Shown piece by piece: positions 15,654 through 27,492 of a stretch of DNA of 64,000 nucleotides; positions within the stretch are counted from its first letter, which is position 1; each line of letters starts with the position of its first letter. The DNA comes from Quercus robur. Lineage: Eukaryota > Streptophyta > Magnoliopsida > Fagales > Fagaceae. A program made the position numbers and the translations under genes. The stretch spans positions 14,359,351-14,423,350 of the forward strand of contig NC_065544.1 in the NCBI RefSeq assembly GCF_932294415.1, given 5' to 3'. Below the pieces are notes generated by a model. It ran no database searches. It had not been told where the DNA came from and saw nothing but the letters and a program-made list of their open reading frames with translations.

Positions 15654-15952
15654 TGGCCCGTACGGTTTGGTAAGAGCACTGTAGCTTTGGTTTTCAAAAT
15701 AACGGGAAAATTGTGATTTAAAAAGTGTACTAAAACATGTCTTTTGAGTACTTATAATGTAAAAAAAATGTGTTTGGTAACATATTTTTGTAACATTCTT
15801 TTAAAACTAAAAACACAAAATTGGGAGAGTATTTGGTACATGCACTTAAACAACAGTTTTTAAACATTACACGTATTTTCATACATTTTTTCACTACACA
15901 TATTTTCAAAAAATATAAACAACGTTACTAAAACAATATTACCAATCAGGCC
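15654..15952. mobile_element. Candidate hAT-like MITE
   Basis: The left end GGCCCGTACGGTTTGGTAA and the reverse complement of the right end, GGCCTGATTGGTAA, share the GGCC-G-TTGGTAA pattern common at plant hAT MITE ends. The interior has the usual AAAACTAAAAACACAAAA style. No clean 8-bp TSD could be read. A second GGCCCGTTTGGTAAGG end (on the minus strand) lies at about 22656-22672, beyond the inserted LINE, so the original element may have been larger and split. Confidence 0.4.
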
Positions 15953-16148
15953 ATGCATATTTGGTATGAGTTTTTATATATATATATATAGAAAAAGTGT
16001 ACATACACAACCATGAATAGTGTAAAATAATTTATTTTATTGAAGAGAGAGAAAACTCCCTCTTGAATATCAACCGCTATTATAACTTTTTTTGTTCTCT
16101 TTCTTCCTCTTCCTCTCATCCCATCTCCTCACTTTGTTCTCTCTTCAT

Positions 16149-16196
<48 letters not shown>

Positions 16197-16800
16197 TTTT
16201 ACTAATGTATGCTCTTAAAGTATATGTTACTAATGTATTCATTCCTATTGAGGGTCAACTATAATTTAACTTAGGCTACAATCTCTCATGTTCCATTTAT
16301 TGGCGTGGTGTGATATAATTGTTACCATGATTTAGAAGATTTGGAGATTTAAATGGGATATTATGAGGAGCAATGTGTGATAGTTGGAAGTTGATAGGAA
16401 GATCTGAAAGATTAATGTTGAATTGAGAGAACGCTGAGTGGATTTGAGAGAGAGAGATAGTGGTGAGATGTTGATTTGGGACAGATTTGAGATGAGCATT
16501 TGATAGAGAAATCTTGTCTAAAGCATGAAGGAAAGAGAGAAAAAAAAAAGCAGTTGTGTTTTGTCAAATCAATTGACTATTTTATCCAAAAAAAAAATCA
16601 ATTGACTATGTGCGAGTTCCACGGTTTTTACAATATTTACCATTATGCTATTCATAACTGTAACTTAAGTGTTGAATACACCTCCTTATGGTTCTCTAAA
16701 TACATGTTTTAAGCTACCTATATTGAGCACTACAATCTAAATATCCTTGTAAGAATTCCCCTACCAAGCAATTCACTTCAAAGTGGACCCCATAATTTTT
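15953..16800. other. AT-rich DNA with TA microsatellites
   Basis: It contains (TA)n at 15976-15990 and a longer (TA)n at about 16153-16194. Nothing coding was recognised. A reading frame at 16500-16712 has no recognisable features. Confidence 0.5.
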
Positions 16801-16906
16801 AGCATTTAATTGATTTAGGTTTCTCTATCGCTAAGAAAGATGGTTCTCCCCCTTTCTTAGGCAGTAGAATTCTCGTACCTTCCTGTAAGGTTTCTTCTCC
16901 CCTCTC

Positions 16907-17947
16907 ATGACAGAATCACGTGTAGGGCTTGTGGTTCTATTTTTCTGGAGTTTTGGGGAACAATATTCTTGTTTTCTTCTCTCCCTAATCTTGGTCGGTT
17001 TCAATTTTTCTTCTTTCTTTTCTTTCTATAGGTTGTGTTCTTATGGAGGATCTCACAAGGCATGGAACTGTTTATCTCTGTCTGAAAGGAAAGGTGATGA
17101 TTTATGTTTCAAAAAAGATAGGTGCTCCAAAGAATATATCATAGCAGCTCAATTTCTCACTAAGCGTGCACTGAATATGGAGGCGGTAGCAAAGACTTTC
17201 TAGCCGCTTTGGAGGGCAGATAATGGATTTATGGTGAGCAAGGAAGGATCCCATAAGGCTCTCCTTGTTTTTGATAATAAGGAGGATGTTGATCGTATTC
17301 TCTCCGGTGAACCCTAGAGTTTCGACAAATATTTGGTGGTTCTCGAAAGGTATGAAAGACAAACTCCCCTTGATGATTTGAAATTTGACAAGGTGACCTT
17401 TTGGGTTCAAGGACACAACATCCCAATTGGTTATAGGAATAAATCAGTCGTTGAAGACATCTGTGAGGTAACTGGTCAAGTGGATAGATCAACAAGGGTC
17501 TCAGACAATGAGGGAGGCAGTTATATTAGAGTAAGGGTCACTGTGGATTTTTGTCAACCACTTTGTCGTGGGAGGATAGTCACCTTTGAGGAAGGAGGAA
17601 AAACATGGGTAAGTTTCAGGTATGAACGCTTACCTAACATCTGTTATTGGTGTGGTTGTTTTGATCATGGTGATAGGGACTGTGACATCTGGATCCAAAG
17701 TAAGGGCACCCTCAGAGTAGAAAATCAACAAATTGGTTCTTGGATTAGAGCCATTCAGTCGGGCCTGGCAAAGAAAAGTGTAGTCCAGGTATTTGGGTTC
17801 TATGAGGATAGGGTGGAAAATATGTCTACACGGCAGCAGAGGGAGACGAAATCTAGTCCGGTGGCAGAGACGATGCAAAAGTCAAAACCAATGTCCTTAC
17901 CCGATAAGGAAACATCTGATATGGAAGCGGATTTTGAGGTTTTCTAG
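16907..17947 (+). pseudogene. LINE ORF1 (DUF4283 + CCHC zinc knuckle), broken
   Basis: This would encode the nucleic-acid-binding protein that packages LINE RNA. Stops interrupt the N-terminal part near 17200 and at 17315-17317. The second lies where the family has Trp (GEP-W-SFD). From 17333 to 17947 the frame is open and carries the DUF4283 C-terminal half (VTFWVQGHNIPIGYRNKS) and a zf-CCHC_4 knuckle with CX2CX4HX4C spacing (CYWCGCFDHGDRDC, near 17640). The tail is polar and Ser/Lys-rich, followed by a poorly conserved linker up to ORF2. Confidence 0.85.
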
Positions 17948-18484
17948 AATTCAAAACCCCAAAATTCCACGTCCATGAATGGCAACACTAACTCTATCCC
18001 CTAGGATCATGAAAATAAGGGAGAGTATTTCACACAGTAATTAAGGGAGATAGACAAGGAACTCAGGAGTTATGAGGATCCCCCAACTTCTGGTATTGCC
18101 AAGAATGAGGCACCTCAAAAGGAAAATTCCCAGACTTTTGACATGGAAAAGTTAAGGTCTGAGCTGGCACCCACCCAGAATACGTCACAGACCCCACCAC
18201 AGGTGAATCAATCACTCAGGTCTCATGCATTTACACTCCATGACGTGACAAATTTTTCCCATGCTCCCATACACGTAGAGAACCCACCAGACAAAATGGA
18301 AGCGTCTTGTACGTGATTCTGTTGGCACAACACCCACCCAAGAAGATTCTGTTGGTTCGAAGCATCCCATTGATATGGTTGTTGATCTTAGTAAGTTACC
18401 ATGCAAGAAAATTCTGGTTTCACACGAGAATAAAGAAAACTTTCAGATAATGGCGGAGGCTGTTTCTTAGCCCCGCCAAATGCA

Positions 18485-21400
18485 ATGAGTTGCATTGTTT
18501 GGAACTACAGGGGGCTTGGGAACCAACTAACAGTTCAAGAGCTTGCGGATGTGGTGCAGGCAAAAGCTCCCGCAGTCGTGTTCTTAGCCAAAACATTGGC
18601 AAACAAAGCAAGGCTAGAGTATGTGAAAGATCGGATTCGTTTTGACAAGAAGTTTTTTGTTCAGAGGATAAACAAAGGTGGAGGTTTAGTGGTTTACTGG
18701 AAGAATGACATTTTAGTTGATGTAGTTTCCTCTTCTTTGAACCATATTGATATGGTCATCAATAAAAACTCAAAGGCAGTTTGGCGGTTTATAGGCTTCT
18801 ACAGTGAGCCTGAGACACATAAATGGCATGAGTCATGGGACCATCTTCGTTGTTTACACCAACTAAACTTGTTACCTTGGCTGTGCACCGGGGACTTCAA
18901 CGAGATTGTTAAGCAATCAGAGAAGCTTGGAGGGTGAGTAAGACCGCATGGACAGATGCAATTGTTCTGTGACGTGCTAGATGAATGCGAGTTTATGGAC
19001 ATAGGCTTCAAGGGCCCTCCCTTTACTTGGAGTAAACATTACAGCAATGGGGTTTCAATATAGGAAAGGCTAGACAGAGCGGTGGTCTCCTACGAATGGT
19101 TTGTGAAATATCATGGTACTCGGGTTCACCATGTGGACAGCACAACTTCTGATCATAAGTGTCTGTGGATAGAGCAGTCGGAATTGGATTGTTTAATGAG
19201 GAAAAGAGTGTTTAGATTTGAACAAATGTGGTTAGGCGACAAGGGTTGTGGAGAAGCTATGGAGGGAGTTTGGCAGGCTAGATACGACGAGGAAGGGAAC
19301 ACAAGGGTGATTCGGAAAGTTGAAAACTGCAAAAAAGCACTAACAAGATGAAGCTGAAACTGTTTCGGCAACGTTAGGAGAGAGTTGGAGAAAAAAAGAA
19401 AGGAACTTATACGGGTAGAGAACATGGCACTTCAGGGAGGGAATTTGGTCAGACTTGTAGAGCTAAAAAAGGAGATTAATTCCCTTATGGACAAAGAAGA
19501 AAGAATGTGGCGTCAAAGGTCACGTACCATGTACCTAAAAGACGGAGACTGAAACACCCGCTTTTTCCATTGTTAAGCAACACAGAGGCGGCGTAGGAAT
19601 CTCATTATTGGGATTAAAGATCAAGCAAATATCTGGTGTACCAAACCAGACCAAATTTCGGCCATTTTCCTTGCTTACTATCAACAATTATTTTCATCCT
19701 CCAACCCAGTAGCTTCGGTGGCAAACTTGGATTCCATTCCACAGATTGTCACAGAGGATATGAATGAGTGTTTGATTGGTGAATTTCATGCTTGGGAAGT
19801 TGAATTGGCCTTGAAGCAGATGGTGCCACTCAAAGCGCCTGGGTTGGACGGGATGCCTCCACTGTTTTACCATAATTTTTGGGAGTTGGTAAGAGGTGAT
19901 GTAATTCAAGATATATTGTGTTTTTTAAATTCAGGTTCTCTACCAAAGTCTCTAAATCATACATTCATCACTTTGATTCCTAAGACAAAAAATCCAGAGA
20001 ATGTTACTAAGTTCAAACCCATTAGCCTCTGTAATGTGTTGTACAAATTTTTTTCAAAAGTTCTTGCAAATAGATTGAAGAGAGTGCTTCCGAATATTAT
20101 CTCAGAACATCAAAGTGCCTTCCTAAAAGGTTGTCTTATTACAGATAATATCCGAGTTGCTTGTGAAACACTACACTATATGAAGAATCACAATTCTGGT
20201 AATTCGGCGTTCATGGCTCTCAAACTCGATATGAGTAAGGCCTATAACCGGGTTGAGTGGTCTTTCTTGAAAGTGGTGATGACACAAATGGGCTTTAATG
20301 ACCGGTGGGTGGCTTTAGTCATGGAGTGTATTACCTCAGTTACTTATTTTCTGTTGATCAATGGGGAACCTTTTGGAGAAATAAAACCGAGTCGTGGTAT
20401 ATGTCAAGGTGATCCTCTATCACCCTATCTATTCTTGCTATGCTCGAAGGGTCTACACCGGATGATCCAAAAAGCAGCTAAAAGAGGTGACATTCAGGGA
20501 GTTTCTATTTGTCGCAATGGCCCTAAACTAACCCGCCCCCCTTTTTTTTGCAGACGATAGCCTCTTGTTTTGCAGAGCTACCATTCATGATTGTCAAAAG
20601 GTGATGGATATTCTATCTTCTTATGAGAAGGTGTCGGGGCAGAAGTTGAATAGAGACAAAACAGCTCTCTTCTTCAGCAAATCTACCTCAGGTGACATGC
20701 AAAGGCAGATTATGGGAGCCCTTGGAGTAACCGAGTTGAAGCAATATGAAGAATATTTGGGTTTGCCAACCATGGTGGGTAGGAATAAAAGAGCAAGCTT
20801 TGACCAATTGAAGCAAAAGGTTTGGAGAAGGTTACAGGGTTAGGAAGGCAAGCTTTTGCCTCAAGTCGGAAGGGAAGTTCTAATCAAATTAGTCATCCAG
20901 GCAATACCTACCTACACGATGAGTTGTTTTAAACTCCCCATCACTTTATGTCATGAAATTAAGACCCTCATTAGGAAATTTTGGTGGAGACAAAGAGGAG
21001 ATGGGAGGAAAGTACACTGGGTGAAGTGGGAGGACATGTGTCAACACAAAGATCAAGGGGGAATGAGTTTTAAAGACCTAACAATGTTTAACGAGACGAT
21101 GCTTGCTAAGTTAGCTTGGAGATTACTCCACGATGACAACTCTTTGTTCTATAGAGTGTTTAAGGCCAGATTTTTTCCTAGAGGTACTATCCTAGATGCA
21201 AAGGACTCATCCTCGGCTTCATATGCGTGGAAAAGTATTCTAAAAGGCTAGGAAGTTATTTTAAAAAGGGGCACTTTAGAGGGTGGGAGATGGGAAGCAG
21301 ATAAGGATATGGGGAGATAGTTCACTGCCATCAAAATCCTCAGCCAAAATATCAACTCCAGTTCTGTTTGGACATGAAAATTCGTGTGTGGAAGTTCTAA

Positions 21401-22575
21401 TAAATCCAATGACTAGAAGACGGAGGATTGAAATTATTGATCATGTGTTCACTGTGCAGGAAGCAGAGATTATCAAGAACATTCCTCTGAGTTCTACAAA
21501 CCAATTGGACAAACTGATTTGGCCGTTCACTCCCTCGAGCAACTACTTAGTAAAATTGGGTTACCGATTTTTAAATGAGAATTCGGAGCAATCTCAGAGT
21601 TCAGTTCAAGATACAGCCTTTTGGAAGAAAGTATGGGGTATGGAGGTCCCTAGCAAGATTAAAAATTTTGTATGGAGAGCTAGCAAAGAAACACTGCCTG
21701 TCAAGAAGAATCTGTGTCGCAAGAAGATTACACAAGATGGTCAATGTGAAACCTGCAAAGCGGGAGAAGAAGATTGCTCACATGCCCTTTTCTTTTCTTC
21801 TGATGTGCAGGTTATGTGGAATATGGACCCCTAATGGAGATGGGTCACGGAGATTAAAGGCAGTGGCGTCAAGGAGATTTTCAAGCGAGCCTTTACAAAG
21901 AAGTTAGACGCTGCTCTCTTGGCTTCTATGAGCTGGACTGTGTGGAATCGTCGAAACAAGATTTGTTTCAAGGAAACAGCTTGCCCTTTGGATCAGATAC
22001 ATACTCTGTCCAAAGACCGAAAAACAGAGTTCCAGCTCCTTCATCCCGTTGTAGGAAAGCTGCAGCACAAGAATCACACCAAATGGAAGCCATCGGACCG
22101 TGGGACCTACAAAGTGAACTATGATGATGCTACCTTTTCCTAGCAAGAGAAAGTCGGAGTTAGCGTCGTTATCAGAAATGACGAAGGAGCAATTATGGTG
22201 TTACTGTCGCAATAACTACCACTCCCAACAACGGTGGCTCAGGTCGAAGCACTAGTAGCAAGGAGAGTCGTGGAATTTGCACTAGAAATTGGTATCATCA
22301 ACGTCGTCATTGAGGGAGACTCAGAATCTATTTGCAGGGAACTCTAAGACCCAAGTCCTTCTCTAGCCTTACATGGTCACTTGCTACAGGACATTAAAAT
22401 TTTGTCTAATTCTTTTCATCATGCCAGTTTTTCTCATGTATGCCGTGAAGGGAATACTGTTGCTCATGCATTGGCTAGATGGGCAATTAATAAGCCTAAT
22501 TTAACTGTCTGGATGGAAGATGTACCACCAGACATACACCATATTGTCTAGGCTGATTCAGCCTTATTTGATTAA
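18485..22575 (+). pseudogene. LINE ORF2 (endonuclease, reverse transcriptase, RNase H), broken
   Basis: ORF2 begins MSCIVWNYRGLGNQ, the usual plant LINE endonuclease start, and runs through CTGDFNEI and a C-terminal TTSDHKCLW segment. Reverse transcriptase covers about 19800-20650, including APGLDGMPPLFY, LIPKTKNP, RGICQGDPLSPYLF and the catalytic FADD at about 20551-20562. A frame change in a C6-T8 run directly precedes FADD. A zf-RVT segment (about 21610-21800) and an RNase H domain (about 22100-22550, VNYDDATF to NTVAHALARW) follow. Premature stops occur at, among others, 18935, 19061, 19349, 19355, 19550, 20841, 22141, 22213, 22345 and 22549. Those up to 20841 fall where the family has Trp, and the later four probably Gln, so each fits a G:C to A:T change. 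Confidence 0.92.
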
Positions 22576-22629
22576 TAAAATAAGTATGCTTCATTCTAAA
22601 AAAAGTAAAAGAAAAAAAAAAGCATTTAA

Positions 22630-24063
22630 ATCACACAAAAGAGTTTTCAAATGACCTTACCAAACGGGCCCTATACTTCTTTTTTACAGCATTGGTAGTT
22701 TCTGCTTTGGTCATATTCATTAGTCACTGCCAAATGCCAACCCTCATACACCATTTCAAGAAAGTATCAACAAGAAATTCTTGTTAAAATAGTACTAGTA
22801 CTTTAAATATTAATTTTATCAAGCAAAAGTAAAATATATATATATATATATATATATATTTATTTGACTGTGATGAGTTTCTTAAAACCTAGTTTTCTTT
22901 TTCTTCTGAATTTATTAAATCCTAGTTAAAACAAAAATAATCCTCACTTAAAAGGGATGCTAATGTATGAAGTAGTGATTGATACTTTTATATTTGGAAG
23001 AGAATGAACACTAGTAAGAATGTAAGATAGGTTATTATAAATTAATTCTAACAAAATACATTATCTCTAGAATTAACATTTGCAAGTTTCTATAGGTATG
23101 TAAAAAAAAAAATTCAACAATTCATTGTAATTCTTAATTTTTTTTTCAATTACTATCATTTCTAATAATAAAACTCCATGTTTAGCTATATTTAAGAATT
23201 ATAATGAATTTAACCTTTTGGACTCTAAATCAAACATTTAAAATTAAACAATTGAAAACTTAACAGGAAAACAAAAAATGCTTTAGTTCCAAAGAAAAAA
23301 TATTTCTACAATTGCATATATTATTCAACTATAAATCTAACTTATTGTTCATAAATCAAAGCAAATAAAATATAATATAAATAGACCCAGTCAAATCCTC
23401 AAGCCACTGAGGCTTCAAAGTTAAAAGATCGAAATAATTTTATTTATTTATTGATTAAAAACTCTATAATTTGGACTGAAAAAAGAACTAACTTTGTAAA
23501 TGAGATAGGAAAAAAAAAAAAAAAAAAAACCTCTATTGAATTTTTCCGTATTAAAAAAAGGAAAGTCTGTTTTTGTTTAAAATTAACATTGTATTTTTTA
23601 GGGATTCATTGGGACAACTATATATTTTAGAACCTTCAGGTTAATCAAACCTTTTCATTTTTTTTTTTAAGGGGCAACCCTTATTTTTGGGAGGGACAAC
23701 TCTTATATTTGAGATATAAATTTAAAAATATATCCATTCTTTTTTCTTTTTCTTTTTTTGAAATATGGAAACCCCAACATGGCTTTACCTCTATCTCCAT
23801 GATAATTGCTTTTAATCACCAAGTAAAGACACCAATTTATTTTGGGCAGATGGAATTTGATCCAGGCTTATAATTTGACAATAAAATTTTTTACTTATTA
23901 AACTAACTGAAATCCAAAAAGCAAGTTTAATTAAAGAAAGCTAAGAATTTAAAATGGTTCAAAATATTAATGGCATTATTTTTTTTTTCTAGAGGAAAAT
24001 AATGTTATGGATGTAAATATTTTTATCATTTTTTTTATCAACTACTAAACATTTTATTATTAT
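22630..24063. other. AT-rich intergenic DNA
   Basis: It starts with a hAT-like end (TTACCAAACGGGCC at about 22658-22671). There is a (TA)n run at about 22832-22858 and a poly-A run at 23511-23529. No gene was recognised. Confidence 0.4.
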
Positions 24064-24271
24064 TGTAGTGGGCCTTTTTGGTTAAATCGGACTGAGCTGC
24101 CTCCTACGGTACTGGGCCCAAATATTACGAGTAAGGGAGTTGAGACCGGTTCAACTGCAACTCAATTTGGTCTGACTTGTGCACAAACTATGCCTCGTCT
24201 GCCAGGAGCACGCTTACGGCGGGCAGAACTGTTTCAGATGAGTTGCGGTAGGCAGATATGATAATTATAAG

Positions 24272-24948
24272 TGTGGGCCAGAAAATTCATGGCCCAGGCC
24301 CGCCCTATATCAAGGCCCAAGGCCTGATCTGAGGAGACCTATTGTCAAGGAAGAGTTTAATGCACGGATAGGATAAGTGAAAAGACTACTCATACTGTAA
24401 GAGAGAACTCTGTGCTTGACAAGCCCCTATTCTTGACCAAGCTATTCAACCTTTACGTCTACTCCCAGCCACTGGAGGTATGGGCGGATAGGACAAGTCT
24501 TCTGCCCGAAGAAAAAGCTCACACGTGGACCCTAAAGGGAGGGAGGAATACTAGTATAAAAGGAAACGAAAGCCAGAAGGAAGGGGAGGAGGGGCCAAAA
24601 AAGTAGAGCCTCCCATCCCACCTCCAGGAGAAAGACTCCAGGGGTGAAAACACCTTAATGATATATGCACACCACAAAAAAACCCACCGTCGGGTAGTCG
24701 GGGGAAGACCTTAATGCTCCTCGGACCAAGTCCGAGGAGTCTAATCCCTCAGGCTACGAAGCTGTAGGGCTTGGATATCCAGGCTGAACCCCTTTTTTAC
24801 ATGAGTTCCCCTAAAATCAGGTCTGGATCATCGCCCCGTGATCAAAGGCCAGCCTTTTAAGCCCACTCTCTACAAATCATATTGTGAGGGATCTTTCATA
24901 TGCGAGCCCAACGTCATTCTTGGGCCGTTAAATAATCGTGTCCCTACA
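24272..24948 (+). repeat. 5' LTR of the nested retrotransposon
   Basis: It starts TGTGGGCCAG and ends CGTGTCCCTACA. It differs from the 3' LTR at 14 positions (counted by eye; 12 transitions, 2 transversions), about 2.1 percent. GTATAAAAGG near 24553 is a good TATA-box candidate for the element's promoter. Confidence 0.95.
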
Positions 24949-24950
24949 AT

Positions 24951-24968
24951 TGGCGCCGTCTGTGGGGA
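24951..24968 (+). promoter_or_regulatory. Primer binding site of the LTR element
   Basis: TGGCGCCGTCTGTGGGGA begins two bases after the LTR end. TGG at its start matches the CCA tail of a tRNA, and TGGCGCC-type sites are familiar in plant LTR elements of the Ty3 type. The exact tRNA is not determined. Confidence 0.75.
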
Positions 24969-25214
24969 GGCTTGCGCGTTGGCACAGGTGGCGTTTGAGT
25001 CAACTCTCTAGCAAGCAGAGATTCGCGGGTTTTCCCCCATCTCCGGTGACATGCAGTTGTTGTTCCGACATAAACTTATGCCAGGGGCTACGTCCTGCAG
25101 CGCCAACGGCACGGGCAGCTCTAGGGGCTTCCAACCTCAAGCCAACTCTCCCCACCATGGTCAAGGGGCTGACCTGTGAAAAAAGCAAATAAGTACAAAA
25201 AAGTACTCAAAAAA

Positions 25215-26035
25215 GTTTTGGACAGAACCAAGGCCTTGCATGGTCATCGGACTCAAGCCTATGGGGAAACCAAGTACACAAAGAAAAAACACAAGTTTTT
25301 GACAGAACCAAGGCCTTGCATGGTCCTCGGACTCAAGCCTATGGGGAAACCAAGTACACAAAAGAAAAAACACAAGTTTTGGACAGAACCAAGGCCTTGC
25401 ATGGTCCTCGGACTCAAGCCTATGGGGAAACCAAGTACAAAGAAAAAACACAAGTTTTGGACAGAACCAAGGCCTTGCATGGTCCTCGGACTCAAGCCAA
25501 TGGGGAAACCAAGTACACAAAAGAAAAAACACAAGTTTTGGACAGAACCAAGGCCTTGCATGGTCCTCGGACTCAAGCCTATGGGGAAACCAAGTACAAA
25601 GAAAAAACCCAAGTTTTGGACAGAACCAAGGCCTTGCATGGTCTTCGGACTCAAGCCTATGGGGAAACCAAGTACGCAAAAGAAAAAAAAAAAAACACAA
25701 GTTTTGGACAGAACCAAGGCCTTGCATGGTCCTCGGACTCAAGCCTATGGGGAAACCAAGTACACAAAAGAAAAAACACAAGTTTTGGACAGAACCAAGG
25801 CCTTGCATGGTCCTCGGACTCAAGCCAATGGGGAAACCAAGTACACAAAAGAAAAAACACAAGTTTTGGACAGAACCAAGGCCTTGCATGGTCCTTGGAC
25901 TCAAGCCTATGGGGAAACTAAGTACACAAAAGAAAAAACCCAAGTTTTGGACAGAACCAAGGCCTTGCATGGTCCTCGGACTCAAGCTTATGGGGAAACC
26001 AACTACTCCAAAGAAAAAACTACCTTGCATGGACC
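25215..26035 (+). repeat. Tandem array, ~10 copies of a 78-88 bp unit inside the LTR element
   Basis: The phrase GTTTTGGACAGAACCAAGG (or a one-base variant) recurs at 25215, 25294, 25376, 25454, 25535, 25613, 25701, 25782, 25863 and 25944, with a degraded partial copy to about 26035. Spacings are 79, 82, 78, 81, 78, 88, 81, 81 and 81. Each unit also contains CTTGCATGGTCCTCGGACTC and an A-rich linker whose length varies. The unit has no stop in several frames of both strands, so long open frames (287 aa plus, 289 aa minus) arise by chance and are not taken as genes. Confidence 0.95.
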
Positions 26036-27478
26036 TTAGAACCCCTTCGAGGAGAACTCTCCATTAACAATTGGGTTAATTCCTAAACTGCATGGATTCT
26101 CAAGTCTGCTCTTGGATCCTCAATACCAAAGGGATTGATACGATATGGAGCAATATGTTACCAAAAACACAACCGGAGTCCCTTACTGCTCGGTTACCCC
26201 CTCAGATGAATTATTTAGAATTTATCGTTCTCGGATGGTTTCCTCACACTTATTACATGATATTCAGCTGTTATCTCGGTTAGTTTCCCAAATTTAAGTT
26301 ACTGTGAATTATCGTTATTATACCTGGTAATGTCGGTAAATTAAAAATTAGTTGAATTCTGTTTTAAAGTTTTCCTGCTCTAAGTATCATTGAAGAAAAA
26401 CACACATGGAGCACACCCACTCACAAAGTAATATTGCAAAAAAGAAAAATATTCAAAACAAATAAATAAATTTCACTTTTATTAAAACAAAGAAATAGTA
26501 CAGCTTACAATGAAAAGCTGGAATCAGCTTATATTAAAGCTAAGTACATAATCGAAAAGAAAGATACAAGAGAATAAGATAAAGCCGAGGAGGTAGTACA
26601 GATGAGAGGTTGGCTGCTGCTTCAAGACTTTGTTCTTCCTCAATACTTTTATATGCCCATAACTTAGGCAGCAAAAGAACCCAGCATGGGACCTGCACCG
26701 TTGAAGAAAAGGTGCAGAGAGCGCCTAGCTTTAGGCTAGCGCAGCCGAAGAAAAGGTGCAGGGAGCCCAACTTAAGGCCCACACCGTTGAAGAGAAGGTG
26801 CCGGGAACCGGAAGTTGAGGAGTCTACACCAAAATTTGCCTACGACAAGGCAGACGGCGCTGATGGCGGAAAATCTTTCTTCTGACACACCAAAAATCTG
26901 GCGTGACCAGAACCTGCTTCGGATTTTGACTAAAAGAGGGGATAGTACCGTCCCCACCATGTATAAGCGGGAAGACACCTTAAATCTGTGCCTCCCCTGC
27001 CCAGGCCACATCACTTTGCGTTTCGGAAGGGTCTGGTGTCTTTGTGAAGGGTGAAGTTCCTCCATCTCCGCCCAAGCCTCGAACATACGGCACAAAAGGA
27101 AGATGACACCGGAGGAGGGAACTGGATATGGACAAAGGGTGATGATTCTGAAGTGAGCGGAAGGGTTTATGTGCCAGGAGAACAATCACTTGTCCTACTT
27201 ATATAAAGGGTAAGGAGGGGCCATATAGCTTAATTTGAGCAGATTTCCAAGACGCACTGCAGACAAGACAGCTCCGGCTCAATTTCCCACACCATCCACA
27301 ACCGTAGGATCTCAAGATCCTCGGGAAGACGTGCTTCGACTGCTGAAACTTCAGGGTACTCGCGAACGAAGGGATGACTCTTGACTTGGCACGTCTCCCA
27401 TGCAGAATTTGAACGAGTCATGATGTGGGCCCAAAGTCACCAAAACCCTCCTCCCCAACTAAAAGTCGGGCAGCTGGA

Positions 27479-27492
27479 TTTTGAGGGGCTAT
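27479..27492 (+). promoter_or_regulatory. Polypurine tract region of the LTR element
   Basis: TTTTGAGGGGCTAT directly precedes the 3' LTR. The GAGGGG run is the likely primer for plus-strand synthesis. Confidence 0.65.

Larger units (their letters stand above)
16814..22620 (+). mobile_element. Full-length, inactive L1-type LINE retrotransposon
   Basis: This 5.8-kb element has both L1 reading frames and an A-rich tail (22599-22620). The 9-mer AGCATTTAA occurs just before the 5' end (16801-16809) and just after the tail (22621-22629). The match extends to 11 of 13 bases, a plausible TSD. The order is 5' UTR, ORF1 with DUF4283 and a CCHC knuckle, then ORF2 with AP-type endonuclease, reverse transcriptase, zf-RVT and RNase H. 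This is the domain order of plant L1 elements with RNase H. Both frames are broken repeatedly, so it cannot move by itself. Confidence 0.93.

Noticed and set aside
25161..26039. Long overlapping frames (287-289 codons) on both strands
   Set aside because: They are by-products of the ~81-bp tandem array, which has no stop in several frames. The amino-acid repeat changes frame with each A-run length change.
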